This document shows, one piece after another, positions 6,723-15,109 of a stretch of DNA of 64,000 nucleotides. The notes beneath the pieces are model-generated. The model searched no databases, had not been told where the DNA came from, and saw nothing but the letters and a program-made list of their open reading frames with translations. The stretch covers positions 310,001 through 374,000 of the forward strand of contig NZ_FNJN01000001.1 of the NCBI RefSeq assembly GCF_900104345.1, given 5' to 3'. This DNA is from Microbacterium testaceum StLB037 (GTDB taxonomy: Bacteria > Actinomycetota > Actinomycetes > Actinomycetales > Microbacteriaceae). Positions within the stretch are counted from its first letter, which is position 1. The number at the start of each line of letters is the position of its first letter. A program made the translations under genes and the position numbers.

Positions 6723-7526
6723 GTGCCGCGCCGCGTGACCGCTGAACTCGACCTCGATCTCGGGGCCTCCGTCGACCTCATCTTCCAGATCGCGGCCGCG
6801 CGCGGAGTGCCCGTCGTCGACGAGAAGCTCACGTTCGCGCAGGGTGAGCGGCGGTACCCCGCGACCGAACTCGTGGACCAGGCCGGCAGCCGTCTGCACC
6901 GCCTCACCGCCGAGGAAGGTCCCCTCTCGGTGCGGTACGACGCGCTCGTCGTCGGTCCCGCGCAGAGCCCTCGCACGAGCGACCTCGACACCATCGGATA
7001 CTTGCGTCCGAGCCGCTACTGCCAGTCCGACGAGGTGTTCGCCCAGGCGCGCCGGCAGTTCCGGGGCCTGGCGGGGCGCGACCTCCTGGCCGCGGTCTCG
7101 GGCTTCGTGGCATCCACCGTCACCTATACGCCGGGGCTCAGTTTCGGCACCGACAGCGCCGTGACGACCCTCGCCACGGGTCAGGGCGTGTGCCGCGACT
7201 ACGCGCACCTCGTGATCGCCCTGCTGCGGGCGATGGACATGCCCGCCCGCTACGCCGCCTGCTTCGCCCCCGGGCTCGATCCGATGGATTTCCACGCCGT
7301 CGCCGAGGCCTACCTCGACGGGGCCTGGTATGTCGTGGATGCGACGCGTCTCGCCGATCGCCGATCGCTGGTGCGCATCGCCACGGGACGCGACGCCGCC
7401 GACTGCGCGTTCCTCAGCTACCACGGCGGGTACGTGGGTCTCGAGCGGATGCGGGTGGATGCCGCCATCGAGGGCGTCGACGCGACGGAGCCCGACGACC
7501 ACGAGGCGCTGGTCCAGATCGCCTGA
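6723..7526 (+). CDS. Transglutaminase-like cysteine protein
   Basis: A 267-residue protein with an N-terminal beta-rich domain (1-85) and a transglutaminase-like core. The catalytic triad is visible: Cys157 in GVCRDYAHL, His191 in DFHAVAEAYL and Asp206 in WYVVDAT. Family members act as transglutaminases or proteases, and several sit in protein-modification clusters. There is no signal peptide, so it is probably cytoplasmic. The GTG at 6723 lies 6 nt after a GAGGAT box, so the mRNA may be leaderless. The substrate is unknown. Confidence 0.8.
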   Translation: MPRRVTAELDLDLGASVDLIFQIAAARGVPVVDEKLTFAQGERRYPATELVDQAGSRLHRLTAEEGPLSVRYDALVVGPAQSPRTSDLDTIGYLRPSRYCQSDEVFAQARRQFRGLAGRDLLAAVSGFVASTVTYTPGLSFGTDSAVTTLATGQGVCRDYAHLVIALLRAMDMPARYAACFAPGLDPMDFHAVAEAYLDGAWYVVDATRLADRRSLVRIATGRDAADCAFLSYHGGYVGLERMRVDAAIEGVDATEPDDHEALVQIA

Positions 7527-7549
7527 CGCGGGCGCCCCGGCGCCGCGCC

Positions 7550-7555
7550 TAGACT
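7550..7555 (+). promoter_or_regulatory. -10 box TAGACT of argS
   Basis: TAGACT ends 9 nt before the argS ATG. A start site 6-7 nt downstream would leave an mRNA with almost no leader. No clear -35 is present. Confidence 0.45.
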
Positions 7556-7564
7556 TGAAGGGTT

Positions 7565-9229
7565 ATGGATCCCGCAGCCCTCTCCGCCGCCCTGCTCGCC
7601 GTCATCGCCCCGCTCGCCGAGGCGCGACGAGAGGGTTCGTCCGCCGGGATCACGGCCGCCGACCTACCGCTTGAACGGCCCAAGAACCGCGACCACGGCG
7701 ATTGGGCGTCCAACGCCGCCCTGAAGCTGTCGAAGATCGTCGGGGTGAACCCTCGCGAGTTCGCCGCCGAGATCGCCGCGGGCCTCGAGGCCGTCGAGGG
7801 CATCGCGAGCGTCGAGGTCGCCGGCCCCGGCTTCATCAACATCCGCCTCGATGCCGCGGCCGCCGGTGCCCTGGCCCGCACGATCGTCGAGCAGGGGGCC
7901 GCGTTCGGCACCAACGACACCCAGCGCGGGAACACGATCAATCTCGAGTTCGTCAGCGCCAACCCCACCGGTCCGCTGCACATCGGCCACACCCGGTGGG
8001 CGGCCCTGGGCGACGCGATCGCGCGCGTGCTGCTGGCCAGCGGCGCGACCCTCGTGCGCGAGTTCTACATCAACGACGCCGGGGCCCAGATGGAGCGCTT
8101 CGGGCGCTCCGTGGTCGCGGCGATCGTGGGCGAGCCGACTCCCGAGGACGGATACGGCGGGGCGTACATCGCGGCTCTCGCGGAGCGGGTGCACGCCACG
8201 CGCACCGACATCCTCGACCTCGATCGCGCCGAGCAGATCTCCGTCGCCACCGAGCTGGCCTACGGGTTCCAGCTCGGCGAGATCCAGGCTTCGCTCGCGC
8301 GCTTCAACGTCCACTTCGACGTCTGGTTCTCGGAGCGCGACCTGCACGCGCGGATCGAGGGCCAGCCGAGCCTCGTCGACGAGGCCGTGGACCGCCTGCG
8401 CGAGCAGGGGCACGTCTTCGACGAGGACGACGCCGTGTGGGTGCGCACGACCGACTTCGGCGACGACAAGAACCGCGTCATCCGGCGCTCGAACGGCGAG
8501 TACACCTACTTCGCCGCCGATGCCGCGTACTACCTGAACAAGGGCGACCGCGGTTTCGCGCACAAGATCTACCTGCTCGGCGCCGACCACCACGGCTACG
8601 TGCACCGCCTCAAGGCCCTCGCGGGTGCGGCGGGAGACGACCCCGACAAGGACATCGAGGTGCTCATCGGTCAGCTCGTGTCGATCAACGGCGCGCGCCT
8701 GTCGAAGCGGGCCGGCAACATCGTCGAGCTCGACGACCTGCAGGCCTGGCTCGGCACCGACGCCCTGCGGTACTCGCTCGCGCGCTACCCGGCCGATTCG
8801 CCGTTGACGCTCGACCCCGAGATCCTGCAGAAGCGCACGAACGACAACCCCGTCTTCTACGTGCAGTACGCGCACGCCCGCACGCACAACGTGGCCCGCA
8901 ACGCCGCCGACTCGGGTGTCGACCGCTCCGCGTTCGCCCCCGAGCTCCTCGACCACGAGACCGAATCGGCTCTGCTGGGCGCGCTGCAGGAGTACCCGCG
9001 CATCGTCGCGTACGCCGCCGAGGTGCGCGAGCCGCACCGCGTCGCGCGCTACCTCGAGGAGCTCGCGGGTCTCTACCACCGCTGGTACGACAACTGCCGC
9101 GTCATCCCGCTCGGCGACGCCCCGGTCGAACCCGTGCACCGCACGCGTTTGTGGCTCAACGACGCCACCGGGCAGGTGCTGCGCAACGGCCTCGACCTGC
9201 TCGGCGTCAGCGCTCCGGAGCGGATGTAG
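7565..9229 (+). CDS. argS: Arginyl-tRNA synthetase
   Basis: A 554-residue class I synthetase. It has the N-terminal Arg-tRNA synthetase domain (about 1-90), the HIGH signature (139-142, 'GPLHIGHTRWA'), the FYINDAGAQ motif and a C-terminal anticodon-binding helical domain with the conserved QYAHAR. The KMSKS loop is replaced by 'LSKRAGN', as is common in ArgS. It charges tRNA-Arg in the cytoplasm; a tRNA-Arg gene lies 3 kb upstream. argS begins the conserved actinobacterial argS-lysA-hom-thrC-thrB-rho block. Confidence 0.97.
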   Translation: MDPAALSAALLAVIAPLAEARREGSSAGITAADLPLERPKNRDHGDWASNAALKLSKIVGVNPREFAAEIAAGLEAVEGIASVEVAGPGFINIRLDAAAAGALARTIVEQGAAFGTNDTQRGNTINLEFVSANPTGPLHIGHTRWAALGDAIARVLLASGATLVREFYINDAGAQMERFGRSVVAAIVGEPTPEDGYGGAYIAALAERVHATRTDILDLDRAEQISVATELAYGFQLGEIQASLARFNVHFDVWFSERDLHARIEGQPSLVDEAVDRLREQGHVFDEDDAVWVRTTDFGDDKNRVIRRSNGEYTYFAADAAYYLNKGDRGFAHKIYLLGADHHGYVHRLKALAGAAGDDPDKDIEVLIGQLVSINGARLSKRAGNIVELDDLQAWLGTDALRYSLARYPADSPLTLDPEILQKRTNDNPVFYVQYAHARTHNVARNAADSGVDRSAFAPELLDHETESALLGALQEYPRIVAYAAEVREPHRVARYLEELAGLYHRWYDNCRVIPLGDAPVEPVHRTRLWLNDATGQVLRNGLDLLGVSAPERM

Positions 9230-9232
9230 AGC

Positions 9233-10003
9233 ATGACGGATGCCACGGCTCCCCGTCGCCGGACGGGCCGGTGGATCGCGGTGCTGGTGGTGGCCGTGGT
9301 GCTGCTCGCCGTGGCCGCCGTCGCCGCCGAGTTCATCGCGCGCTCCGTGGTGACGAGCACGGTCCGTTCGCTGGTCGTGAAGAACGTCGGTCTCCCCGAC
9401 GATCAGAACGTCGACGTGTCGGTGGCGGGTCTCGTGCTGCCGCAGCTCATCGGCGGACGCCTCGACGAGGTCGCCGTCTCGTCGAACGATGTGACCCTCG
9501 GGCCCATCACCGGTGACGTCCGCGTCGACTTGCGTGGAGTGCCCGTCTCGGGCGGCGGGGCGGCCGACGGCGGCGTCGCGTCGGTCCGCCTCGACCAGGA
9601 CCAGCTGAAGGCCCTGCTGGCCGAGGTCCCCGACTTCCCGGCGAGCACGATCACCGTCTCCGCCCCCGACGTCAAGCTCGACACCTCGCTCTCGCTCTTC
9701 GGCATCGCGATCCCCGTGGGCGTCGGAGTGACCCCGGGCGCGGCCGCGGGCGACCTGACGTTGACCCCGTCGTCGTTCCAGGTGGGCGGCAACGCGATCG
9801 ACGCCGACACGCTGCGCGGCCAGTTCGGCGGCATCGCGGATTCCCTCCTCACGGAGCGGAGCCTGTGCATCGCCGACCGCCTGCCGAAGGGGCTGACCCT
9901 CACCTCGGCCACCGTGCAGGGACAGGACCTCGTCGCGACGTTCGATGTGGCCGGTGGCATCCTGAACGATCCGGCGCTGCAGAGCGACGGCACCTGCGGC
10001 TGA
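9233..10003 (+). CDS. DUF2993 (LmeA-like) membrane-anchored protein
   Basis: A 256-residue protein with one N-terminal membrane helix (about 13-35, after a basic 'RRRTGR') and an extracytoplasmic DUF2993 domain. Relatives such as mycobacterial LmeA bind phospholipids and act in mannan-lipid maturation. The pattern 'NVDVSVAGLVLPQLIGGRLD' is characteristic. A lone Cys pair near the C-terminus (CIADRL... GTCG) could form a disulfide. It starts 4 nt after argS and is surely in the same operon. It interrupts the usual argS-lysA adjacency. Confidence 0.8.
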   Translation: MTDATAPRRRTGRWIAVLVVAVVLLAVAAVAAEFIARSVVTSTVRSLVVKNVGLPDDQNVDVSVAGLVLPQLIGGRLDEVAVSSNDVTLGPITGDVRVDLRGVPVSGGGAADGGVASVRLDQDQLKALLAEVPDFPASTITVSAPDVKLDTSLSLFGIAIPVGVGVTPGAAAGDLTLTPSSFQVGGNAIDADTLRGQFGGIADSLLTERSLCIADRLPKGLTLTSATVQGQDLVATFDVAGGILNDPALQSDGTCG

Positions 10004-10065
10004 TCGACGCGAGGTGGCTCGTCCGCCCCGAGCGACGTGGGAAAGGGGCGGCATACGACGTGCCC

Positions 10066-10071
10066 TAGACT
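10066..10071 (+). promoter_or_regulatory. -10 box TAGACT before lysA
   Basis: TAGACT lies 89 nt before the lysA GTG, giving a leader of about 80 nt that includes a short GC hairpin (around 10084-10110). I see no lysine riboswitch core. Confidence 0.4.
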
Positions 10072-10160
10072 GCAAGGACTGCCCGCCGCGTGACTCTCCG
10101 CGCGGGTGGGAGCCGTGATCCGCGGCCGTCGCGTCGCCGCAAAACCCGATTGGTCCCCCT

Positions 10161-11591
10161 GTGTCCGCCTCGCACTCCGCGCTCGTGCCCGCCTGGCTCA
10201 CCGCCCCGGCCGAAGCGAACGAGCTCGTCGCCTCCGTCTGGCCCTCGTCCGCGCATCGTGTCGCCGACGGCTCCGTCGAGGTCGGCGGCGTGTCGGTCTT
10301 CGACCTGCGCGACCGCTTCGGCACCCCCCTGTACGTGCTCGATGAGAACGAGGTGCGCGACCACGCCCGCCGTGCGCGCGTCGCCTTCGACGCCGCGGCC
10401 GCGCGCCACGGCATCCGAGCCCGCGTGTACTACGCCGGCAAGGCGTTCCTCTCGACCGAGGTCGTGCGCTGGGTCGTCGACGAGGGACTCGCCGTCGACG
10501 TCTGCACGCGCGGTGAGCTCGAGGTCGCGCTCGCCGCGGGCGCCGACCCGGCACGCCTGGGCTTCCACGGCAACAACAAGAACGTGTCCGAGCTCGAGCG
10601 CGCCGTCGAGGTGGGCATCGGCTCGGTCGTCGTCGACAGCCCCATCGAGATCGAGCGTCTCGCCGCCATCGCCGAGCGCCGCGGCGCCGTGCAGTCGGTG
10701 CTCGTGCGCGTGCGCACGGGCGTGCACGCCGAGACCCACGCGTTCCTCGCCACCGCCCACGAAGACCAGAAGTTCGGTTTCTCGCTCGAGGGGGCGGCCG
10801 AGGCCGTGGCCCGCATCCGCGAGCTGTCGAGCCTGCGCTTCGTCGGTCTGCACGCCCACATCGGCTCGCAGATCTTCGACTCCTCCGGCTTCCGCGAGTC
10901 GGCGGCGCGCCTGGTCGACCTGCACGCCGACCTGCTCGCCGGGGGAGAGATCCCCCTGCTCAACGTCGGCGGCGGCTTCGGCATCTCGTACACCGCGGTC
11001 GACGACCCCAAGCCCATCGAAGAGATCGCCGACGGCATCGTCGACGCCATTGCCGACGAATGCGCGGTCCGTGGCATCCCGATGCCCGACGTCGCCACCG
11101 AGCCCGGTCGCGTCATCGTCGGCCAAGCCGGCGTCACCCTCTACGAGGTGGGCACGGTCAAGACGGTCACCGCCGGCGAAGACCTCGACCGCACCTACGT
11201 CAGCGTCGACGGCGGCATGAGCGACAACGCCCGGCCCGCCCTCTACGGCGCCGACTTCTCGGCGCGGCTGGTCTCGCGCACGAGCTCCGCGGCCCCGGCC
11301 CTCGCGCGCGTCGTCGGCCGGCACTGCGAGTCGGGAGACATCGTGGTGGATGCCGAGTACCTCCCCGCCGACGTCACCCCCGGTGACCTGCTGGCCGTTC
11401 CCGCCACCGGCGCCTACTGCTTCTCGCTCGCGAGCAACTACAACTACACGCCGCGCCCCCCGGTCGTCGCCGTGCGCGACGGACAGGCCCGCGTGATCGT
11501 CCGCGGCGAGAGCATCGACGACCTCCTCGCGCGCGACGCCGGGATCCCGGCATCCGCTCCTTCCGCTACACCCCACGGAGACACCGAATGA
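10161..11591 (+). CDS. lysA: Diaminopimelate decarboxylase
   Basis: A 476-residue fold-type III PLP enzyme that converts meso-diaminopimelate to L-lysine. The PLP lysine is K94 in YYAGKAFLS. HIGSQ, the glycine-rich phosphate loop GGGFGI, EPGR and the second-subunit motif CESGD are present. The GTG start at 10161 fits the family N-terminus; there is no strong ribosome site. The stop overlaps hom by 4 nt (ATGA), so LysA and homoserine dehydrogenase are coupled and both draw on the aspartate family. Confidence 0.96.
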   Translation: MSASHSALVPAWLTAPAEANELVASVWPSSAHRVADGSVEVGGVSVFDLRDRFGTPLYVLDENEVRDHARRARVAFDAAAARHGIRARVYYAGKAFLSTEVVRWVVDEGLAVDVCTRGELEVALAAGADPARLGFHGNNKNVSELERAVEVGIGSVVVDSPIEIERLAAIAERRGAVQSVLVRVRTGVHAETHAFLATAHEDQKFGFSLEGAAEAVARIRELSSLRFVGLHAHIGSQIFDSSGFRESAARLVDLHADLLAGGEIPLLNVGGGFGISYTAVDDPKPIEEIADGIVDAIADECAVRGIPMPDVATEPGRVIVGQAGVTLYEVGTVKTVTAGEDLDRTYVSVDGGMSDNARPALYGADFSARLVSRTSSAAPALARVVGRHCESGDIVVDAEYLPADVTPGDLLAVPATGAYCFSLASNYNYTPRPPVVAVRDGQARVIVRGESIDDLLARDAGIPASAPSATPHGDTE

Positions 11592-12943
11592 CCGACTACC
11601 GCACGCTCCGCGTGGCGCTCCTCGGCGCCGGCGCCGTCGGCTCGCAGGTCGCCGACCTGCTGCTCAAGCACGGCGACGAGCTCGCCGACCGCGCGGGCGC
11701 GAAGCTCGAACTCGCCGGCATCGCCGTGCGCGACCTCGACGCCAAGCGCGACGTCGACCTGCCGCGCGAGCTGTTCACCACCGACGCCGACACCCTGATC
11801 GTCGGCAGCGACATCGTCATCGAGCTCATGGGCGGCATCGAACCCGCACGCACGCAGGTGCTGCACGCGATCGCCTCGGGCGCCGACGTCGTCACCGCCA
11901 ACAAGGCGCTGCTGGCCACGCACGGCTCCGAGGTCTTCGAGGCCGCCGACCAGGTGGGCGCCGAGGTGTACTACGAGGCCGCCGCCGCCGGTGCGATCCC
12001 CATCATCCGGCCGCTGCGCGACTCGCTCGCCGGTGACCGCGTCGTGCGCATCATGGGCATCGTCAACGGCACGACGAACTACATCCTCGACCGCATGGAC
12101 ACCGAGGGCGCCGACTTCGGCGACGTGCTCGCCCAGGCGCAGGCGCTCGGCTACGCCGAGGCCGACCCCACCGCCGACGTCGAGGGCTACGACGCCGCGC
12201 AGAAGGCCGCGATCCTCGCGAGCCTCGCGTTCCACACGACGGTTCCGCTCGATGCCGTCCACCGCGAGGGCATCACCTCGGTCGACGCCGCGATGATCGA
12301 ATCGGCGCGGCACGCGGGGTACGTCATCAAGCTCCTCGCCGTGTGCGAGCGGCTCGCCGCCGAGGACGGCGGCACCGAGTCGATCTCGGTGCGCGTGTAC
12401 CCGGCCCTCGTCGAGCGCACCCACCCGCTGGCGAGCGTCCACGGCGCGAACAACGCCGTCTTCGTCCAGGCCGAGGCCGCGGGCGACCTGATGTTCTACG
12501 GCGCCGGCGCCGGCGGGGTGCAGACCGCGTCGGCCGTGCTCGGCGACGTTGTCTCGGCCGCGCGCCGCCACATCGCCGGGGGAGTGGGCGTCGGCGAGTC
12601 GACGCGCGCGAACCTCCCCACCGTGCCGATCGGTCACGTCATCACGCGCTACCAGATCACGCTCGAGGTCGACGACCAGCCGGGTGTGCTCGCCACCGTC
12701 GCGGGCATCCTCAGCGAGGGGCGCGTGTCGATCGCGACCGTCGAGCAGACCGTCATCGAGCAGACTCAGGATGCCGACGACTCGGCATCCGCGGAAGGCT
12801 CAGCGACCGGAGCGGGATCCGCCCGCCTGGTCATCGGAACACACAAGGCCCGCGAGCAGGATTTGAGCGAGACCGTCGAGCGTCTCGCCGCGAGCGGCGT
12901 CGTCGAGCGCGTGGTCTCCGTGCTGCGTGTGGAAGGGAACTGA
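11588..12943 (+). CDS. hom: Homoserine dehydrogenase with C-terminal ACT domain
   Basis: A 451-residue enzyme that reduces aspartate semialdehyde to homoserine. It has an NAD(P) fold (GAGAVGSQV near residue 14), the catalytic core with [11 protein letters not shown] and the [11 protein letters not shown] signature, and a regulatory ACT domain (about 360-451), the usual site of threonine feedback. The ACT domain carries a low-complexity insert ([18 protein letters not shown]), encoded by a 9-bp inverted repeat of the GGATGCC motif (12769-12790). It overlaps lysA by 4 nt and is followed 1 nt later by thrC. Confidence 0.95.
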   Translation: MTDYRTLRVALLGAGAVGSQVADLLLKHGDELADRAGAKLELAGIAVRDLDAKRDVDLPRELFTTDADTLIVGSDIVIELMGGIEPARTQVLHAIASGADVVTANKALLATHGSEVFEAADQVGAEVYYEAAAAGAIPIIRPLRDSLAGDRVVRIMGIVNGTTNYILDRMDTEGADFGDVLAQAQALGYAEADPTADVEGYDAAQKAAILASLAFHTTVPLDAVHREGITSVDAAMIESARHAGYVIKLLAVCERLAAEDGGTESISVRVYPALVERTHPLASVHGANNAVFVQAEAAGDLMFYGAGAGGVQTASAVLGDVVSAARRHIAGGVGVGESTRANLPTVPIGHVITRYQITLEVDDQPGVLATVAGILSEGRVSIATVEQTVIEQTQDADDSASAEGSATGAGSARLVIGTHKAREQDLSETVERLAASGVVERVVSVLRVEGN

Positions 12944-12944
12944 C

Positions 12945-14027
12945 ATGGCACACCTCTGGGGCGGAGTCCTCCGCGAATACGCCGACCGTCTGGGTGTCAC
13001 CGACGCCTCCACCGTCGTCACCCTGGGCGAGGGCGGCACGCCGCTGCTGCCCGCACCCGCGCTGTCGCGTCGCACCGGCGCCGACGTCTGGGTGAAGTAC
13101 GAGGGCATGAACCCGACGGGCTCCTTCAAGGATCGCGGCATGACCGTGGCCCTCTCGCGCGCCGTCGAGCACGGCGCGAAGGCCGTCATCTGCGCCTCGA
13201 CCGGCAACACCTCGGCCTCGGCCGCGGCGTACGCCGCCCACGCGGGCATCACCGCCGCGGTCCTCGTACCCGAGGGCAAGATCGCGATGGGCAAGCTCAG
13301 CCAGGCCGTGGCGCACAACGGCCGACTCATCCAGATCCGCGGCAACTTCGACGACTGCCTTGAGATCGCGCGCGAGCTCGCCGACCACTACCCGGTGCAC
13401 CTGGTCAACTCGGTGAACCCCGACCGCATCGAGGGGCAGAAGACCGCCGCCTACGAGGTCGTCGAGGTCCTGGGGGACGCCCCCGACTTCCACTTCATCC
13501 CCGTCGGCAACGCCGGCAACTACACCGCGTACTCGCGCGGCTACCGCGAAGAGGCCGCCCGCGGCGTCGCCACGCGCGTGCCTCGCATGTTCGGCTTCCA
13601 GGCCGCCGGTTCCGCCCCCCTCGTGCGCGGTGAGGTCGTCAAGCAGCCCGAGACCATCGCGAGCGCGATCCGCATCGGCAACCCCGCGTCGTGGGAGCTG
13701 GCTCTCGAGGCCCGTGACGCCACCGACGGCTACTTCGGCGCGATCGACGACGCCGGCATCCTCGAGGCGCAGAAGATCCTCGCCGGCGAAGTGGGCATCT
13801 TCGTCGAGCCCGCCTCGGCCATCAGCGTCGCGGGCCTGCTCGAGCGCGCCGAGGCGGGCGTCGTGCCCGCCGGCGCGAAGGTCGTCCTCACCGTCACCGG
13901 CCACGGTCTCAAGGACCCCCAGTGGGCCCTGCGTCGTGCCGACGGCACCGACGTGTCGCCCACGGTCGTCGACGCCGCCACCTCGGAGGTCGCCTCCGTG
14001 CTCGATCTGCAGCCGGTGACCGCGTGA
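12945..14027 (+). CDS. thrC: Threonine synthase
   Basis: A 360-residue fold-type II PLP enzyme that makes threonine from O-phosphohomoserine. The PLP lysine is K62 in [11 protein letters not shown]. The Ser/Thr-rich phosphate loop STGNTSASA and the PVGNAGNY motif are present. The ATG at 12945 follows GGAAGGGA, inside the end of hom. The downstream GTG of thrB overlaps its stop by 4 nt. Length and motifs match the short actinobacterial form, without a regulatory N-terminal domain. Confidence 0.95.
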   Translation: MAHLWGGVLREYADRLGVTDASTVVTLGEGGTPLLPAPALSRRTGADVWVKYEGMNPTGSFKDRGMTVALSRAVEHGAKAVICASTGNTSASAAAYAAHAGITAAVLVPEGKIAMGKLSQAVAHNGRLIQIRGNFDDCLEIARELADHYPVHLVNSVNPDRIEGQKTAAYEVVEVLGDAPDFHFIPVGNAGNYTAYSRGYREEAARGVATRVPRMFGFQAAGSAPLVRGEVVKQPETIASAIRIGNPASWELALEARDATDGYFGAIDDAGILEAQKILAGEVGIFVEPASAISVAGLLERAEAGVVPAGAKVVLTVTGHGLKDPQWALRRADGTDVSPTVVDAATSEVASVLDLQPVTA

Positions 14028-14956
14028 GCTCAGGCCCCGGTCGTCGGGTCGCCGTCCGCGTTCCCGCCACCAGCGCGAACCTCGGGCCCGGCTTCGATAC
14101 CCTCGGCCTCGCGCTGAGCGTCTACGACGAGCTCGTCGTCGAGCAGCTCGGCGGCGACCGGCTCGAGATCCAGGTCGAGGGGGAGGGGACGGCGGACGTC
14201 CCCCGCGACGCCTCGCACCTCGTGGTGCGCGCGATGGCGCACACGTACGCCTCGGTCGGTCGTTCCCTGCCGGGGTTGCGACTGACGGCGCACAACGTGA
14301 TCCCCCACGGGCGCGGCATGGGGTCGTCCGGGGCCGCCGTGGTCGCCGGCATCCTGGCCGCGAAGGGGCTGCTCGAGGGAGAGGTCGCCTTCAGCGACGT
14401 CGATCTGCTGCGGTTGGCCACCGAGATGGAGGGCCACCCCGACAACGTCGCGCCCGGCCTGTTCGGCGGACTCACCATCGCGTGGATGGATGCCGCCGGC
14501 CCCCAGCACAAGCAGCTCATCGTCCACCGCGGCGTCTCTCCGCTGGTCTTCGTCCCGAGCTTCACCATGTCGACCGCGGTGGCGCGGAGCCTGCAGCCCC
14601 TGCAGGTGCCGCGCGAGGATGCGGTGTTCAACGTCTCGCGTTCGGCCCTGCTGATCGCGGCGATGACGCAGAGCCCCGAGCTGTTGATGGCGGCGACCGA
14701 AGACAAGCTGCACCAGAACTATCGCGCGCAGGCCATGCCCGAGACCGATCGGCTCGTGCGGGCCCTCCGCGCGGAGGGATACGCGGCGGTCGTGTCGGGA
14801 GCCGGGCCCAGCGTGCTGGTGCTGGCCGACGGGCCGGGGCAGCGACTCGAGGCGGCGGATCTTATGGCATCCGTGGTCGACACCCCGTGGCAGGCGCTCA
14901 TGCTCGCCGTCGACGTCAAGGGTGGTACAGTGAAAAACGCAGAGGGTTCCGCGTAA
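14024..14956 (+). CDS. thrB: Homoserine kinase
   Basis: A 310-residue GHMP kinase that phosphorylates homoserine. It has the N-terminal [18 protein letters not shown] and the ATP-binding [15 protein letters not shown] (95-109). The GTG at 14024 overlaps the thrC stop and gives the correct N-terminus; longer upstream starts would run through thrC. It completes the hom-thrC-thrB operon. A candidate rho promoter (TACAGT, 14926-14931) lies inside its 3' end. Confidence 0.95.
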   Translation: MSSGPGRRVAVRVPATSANLGPGFDTLGLALSVYDELVVEQLGGDRLEIQVEGEGTADVPRDASHLVVRAMAHTYASVGRSLPGLRLTAHNVIPHGRGMGSSGAAVVAGILAAKGLLEGEVAFSDVDLLRLATEMEGHPDNVAPGLFGGLTIAWMDAAGPQHKQLIVHRGVSPLVFVPSFTMSTAVARSLQPLQVPREDAVFNVSRSALLIAAMTQSPELLMAATEDKLHQNYRAQAMPETDRLVRALRAEGYAAVVSGAGPSVLVLADGPGQRLEAADLMASVVDTPWQALMLAVDVKGGTVKNAEGSA

Positions 14957-14984
14957 CTTCGCGAATCTGAGCCTCTGCACCACC
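14921..14984 (+). promoter_or_regulatory. rho leader: -10 box and interrupted hairpin
   Basis: TACAGT (14926-14931) is a plausible -10. GGTGGT (14921-14926) and GCAGAGG (14939-14945) pair in order with CCTCTGC (14972-14978) and ACCACC (14979-14984). A leader of about 170 nt would precede the rho GTG. Autoregulation is known for rho in other bacteria, so the leader could be a target. This is inference from position and pairing. Confidence 0.35.
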
Positions 14985-15109
14985 TGCGAAATCCGCAACA
15001 CATCGCGAACCCGGTATCGGCTGCAGTCTCCCGAACCGCTGGTGTCCTTCGTCTGCGTTCTGCACGGCGAAGCGCGATCTGATCACGTTTCATTTTCTGA
15101 GGAGCACTC

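Noticed and set aside
5325..7502. Minus-strand 725-codon frame opposite the kinase and transglutaminase-like genes
   Set aside because: The opposite strand carries intact catalytic motifs; the antisense product shows none.
10072..10160. Lysine riboswitch before lysA
   Set aside because: The leader of about 80 nt is too short for the L-box fold, and no conserved core was seen.
7664..10414. Minus-strand 916-codon frame opposite argS and the DUF2993 gene
   Set aside because: Composition (His/Arg/Val/Glu repeats) is that of antisense reading; no domain and no start signal.
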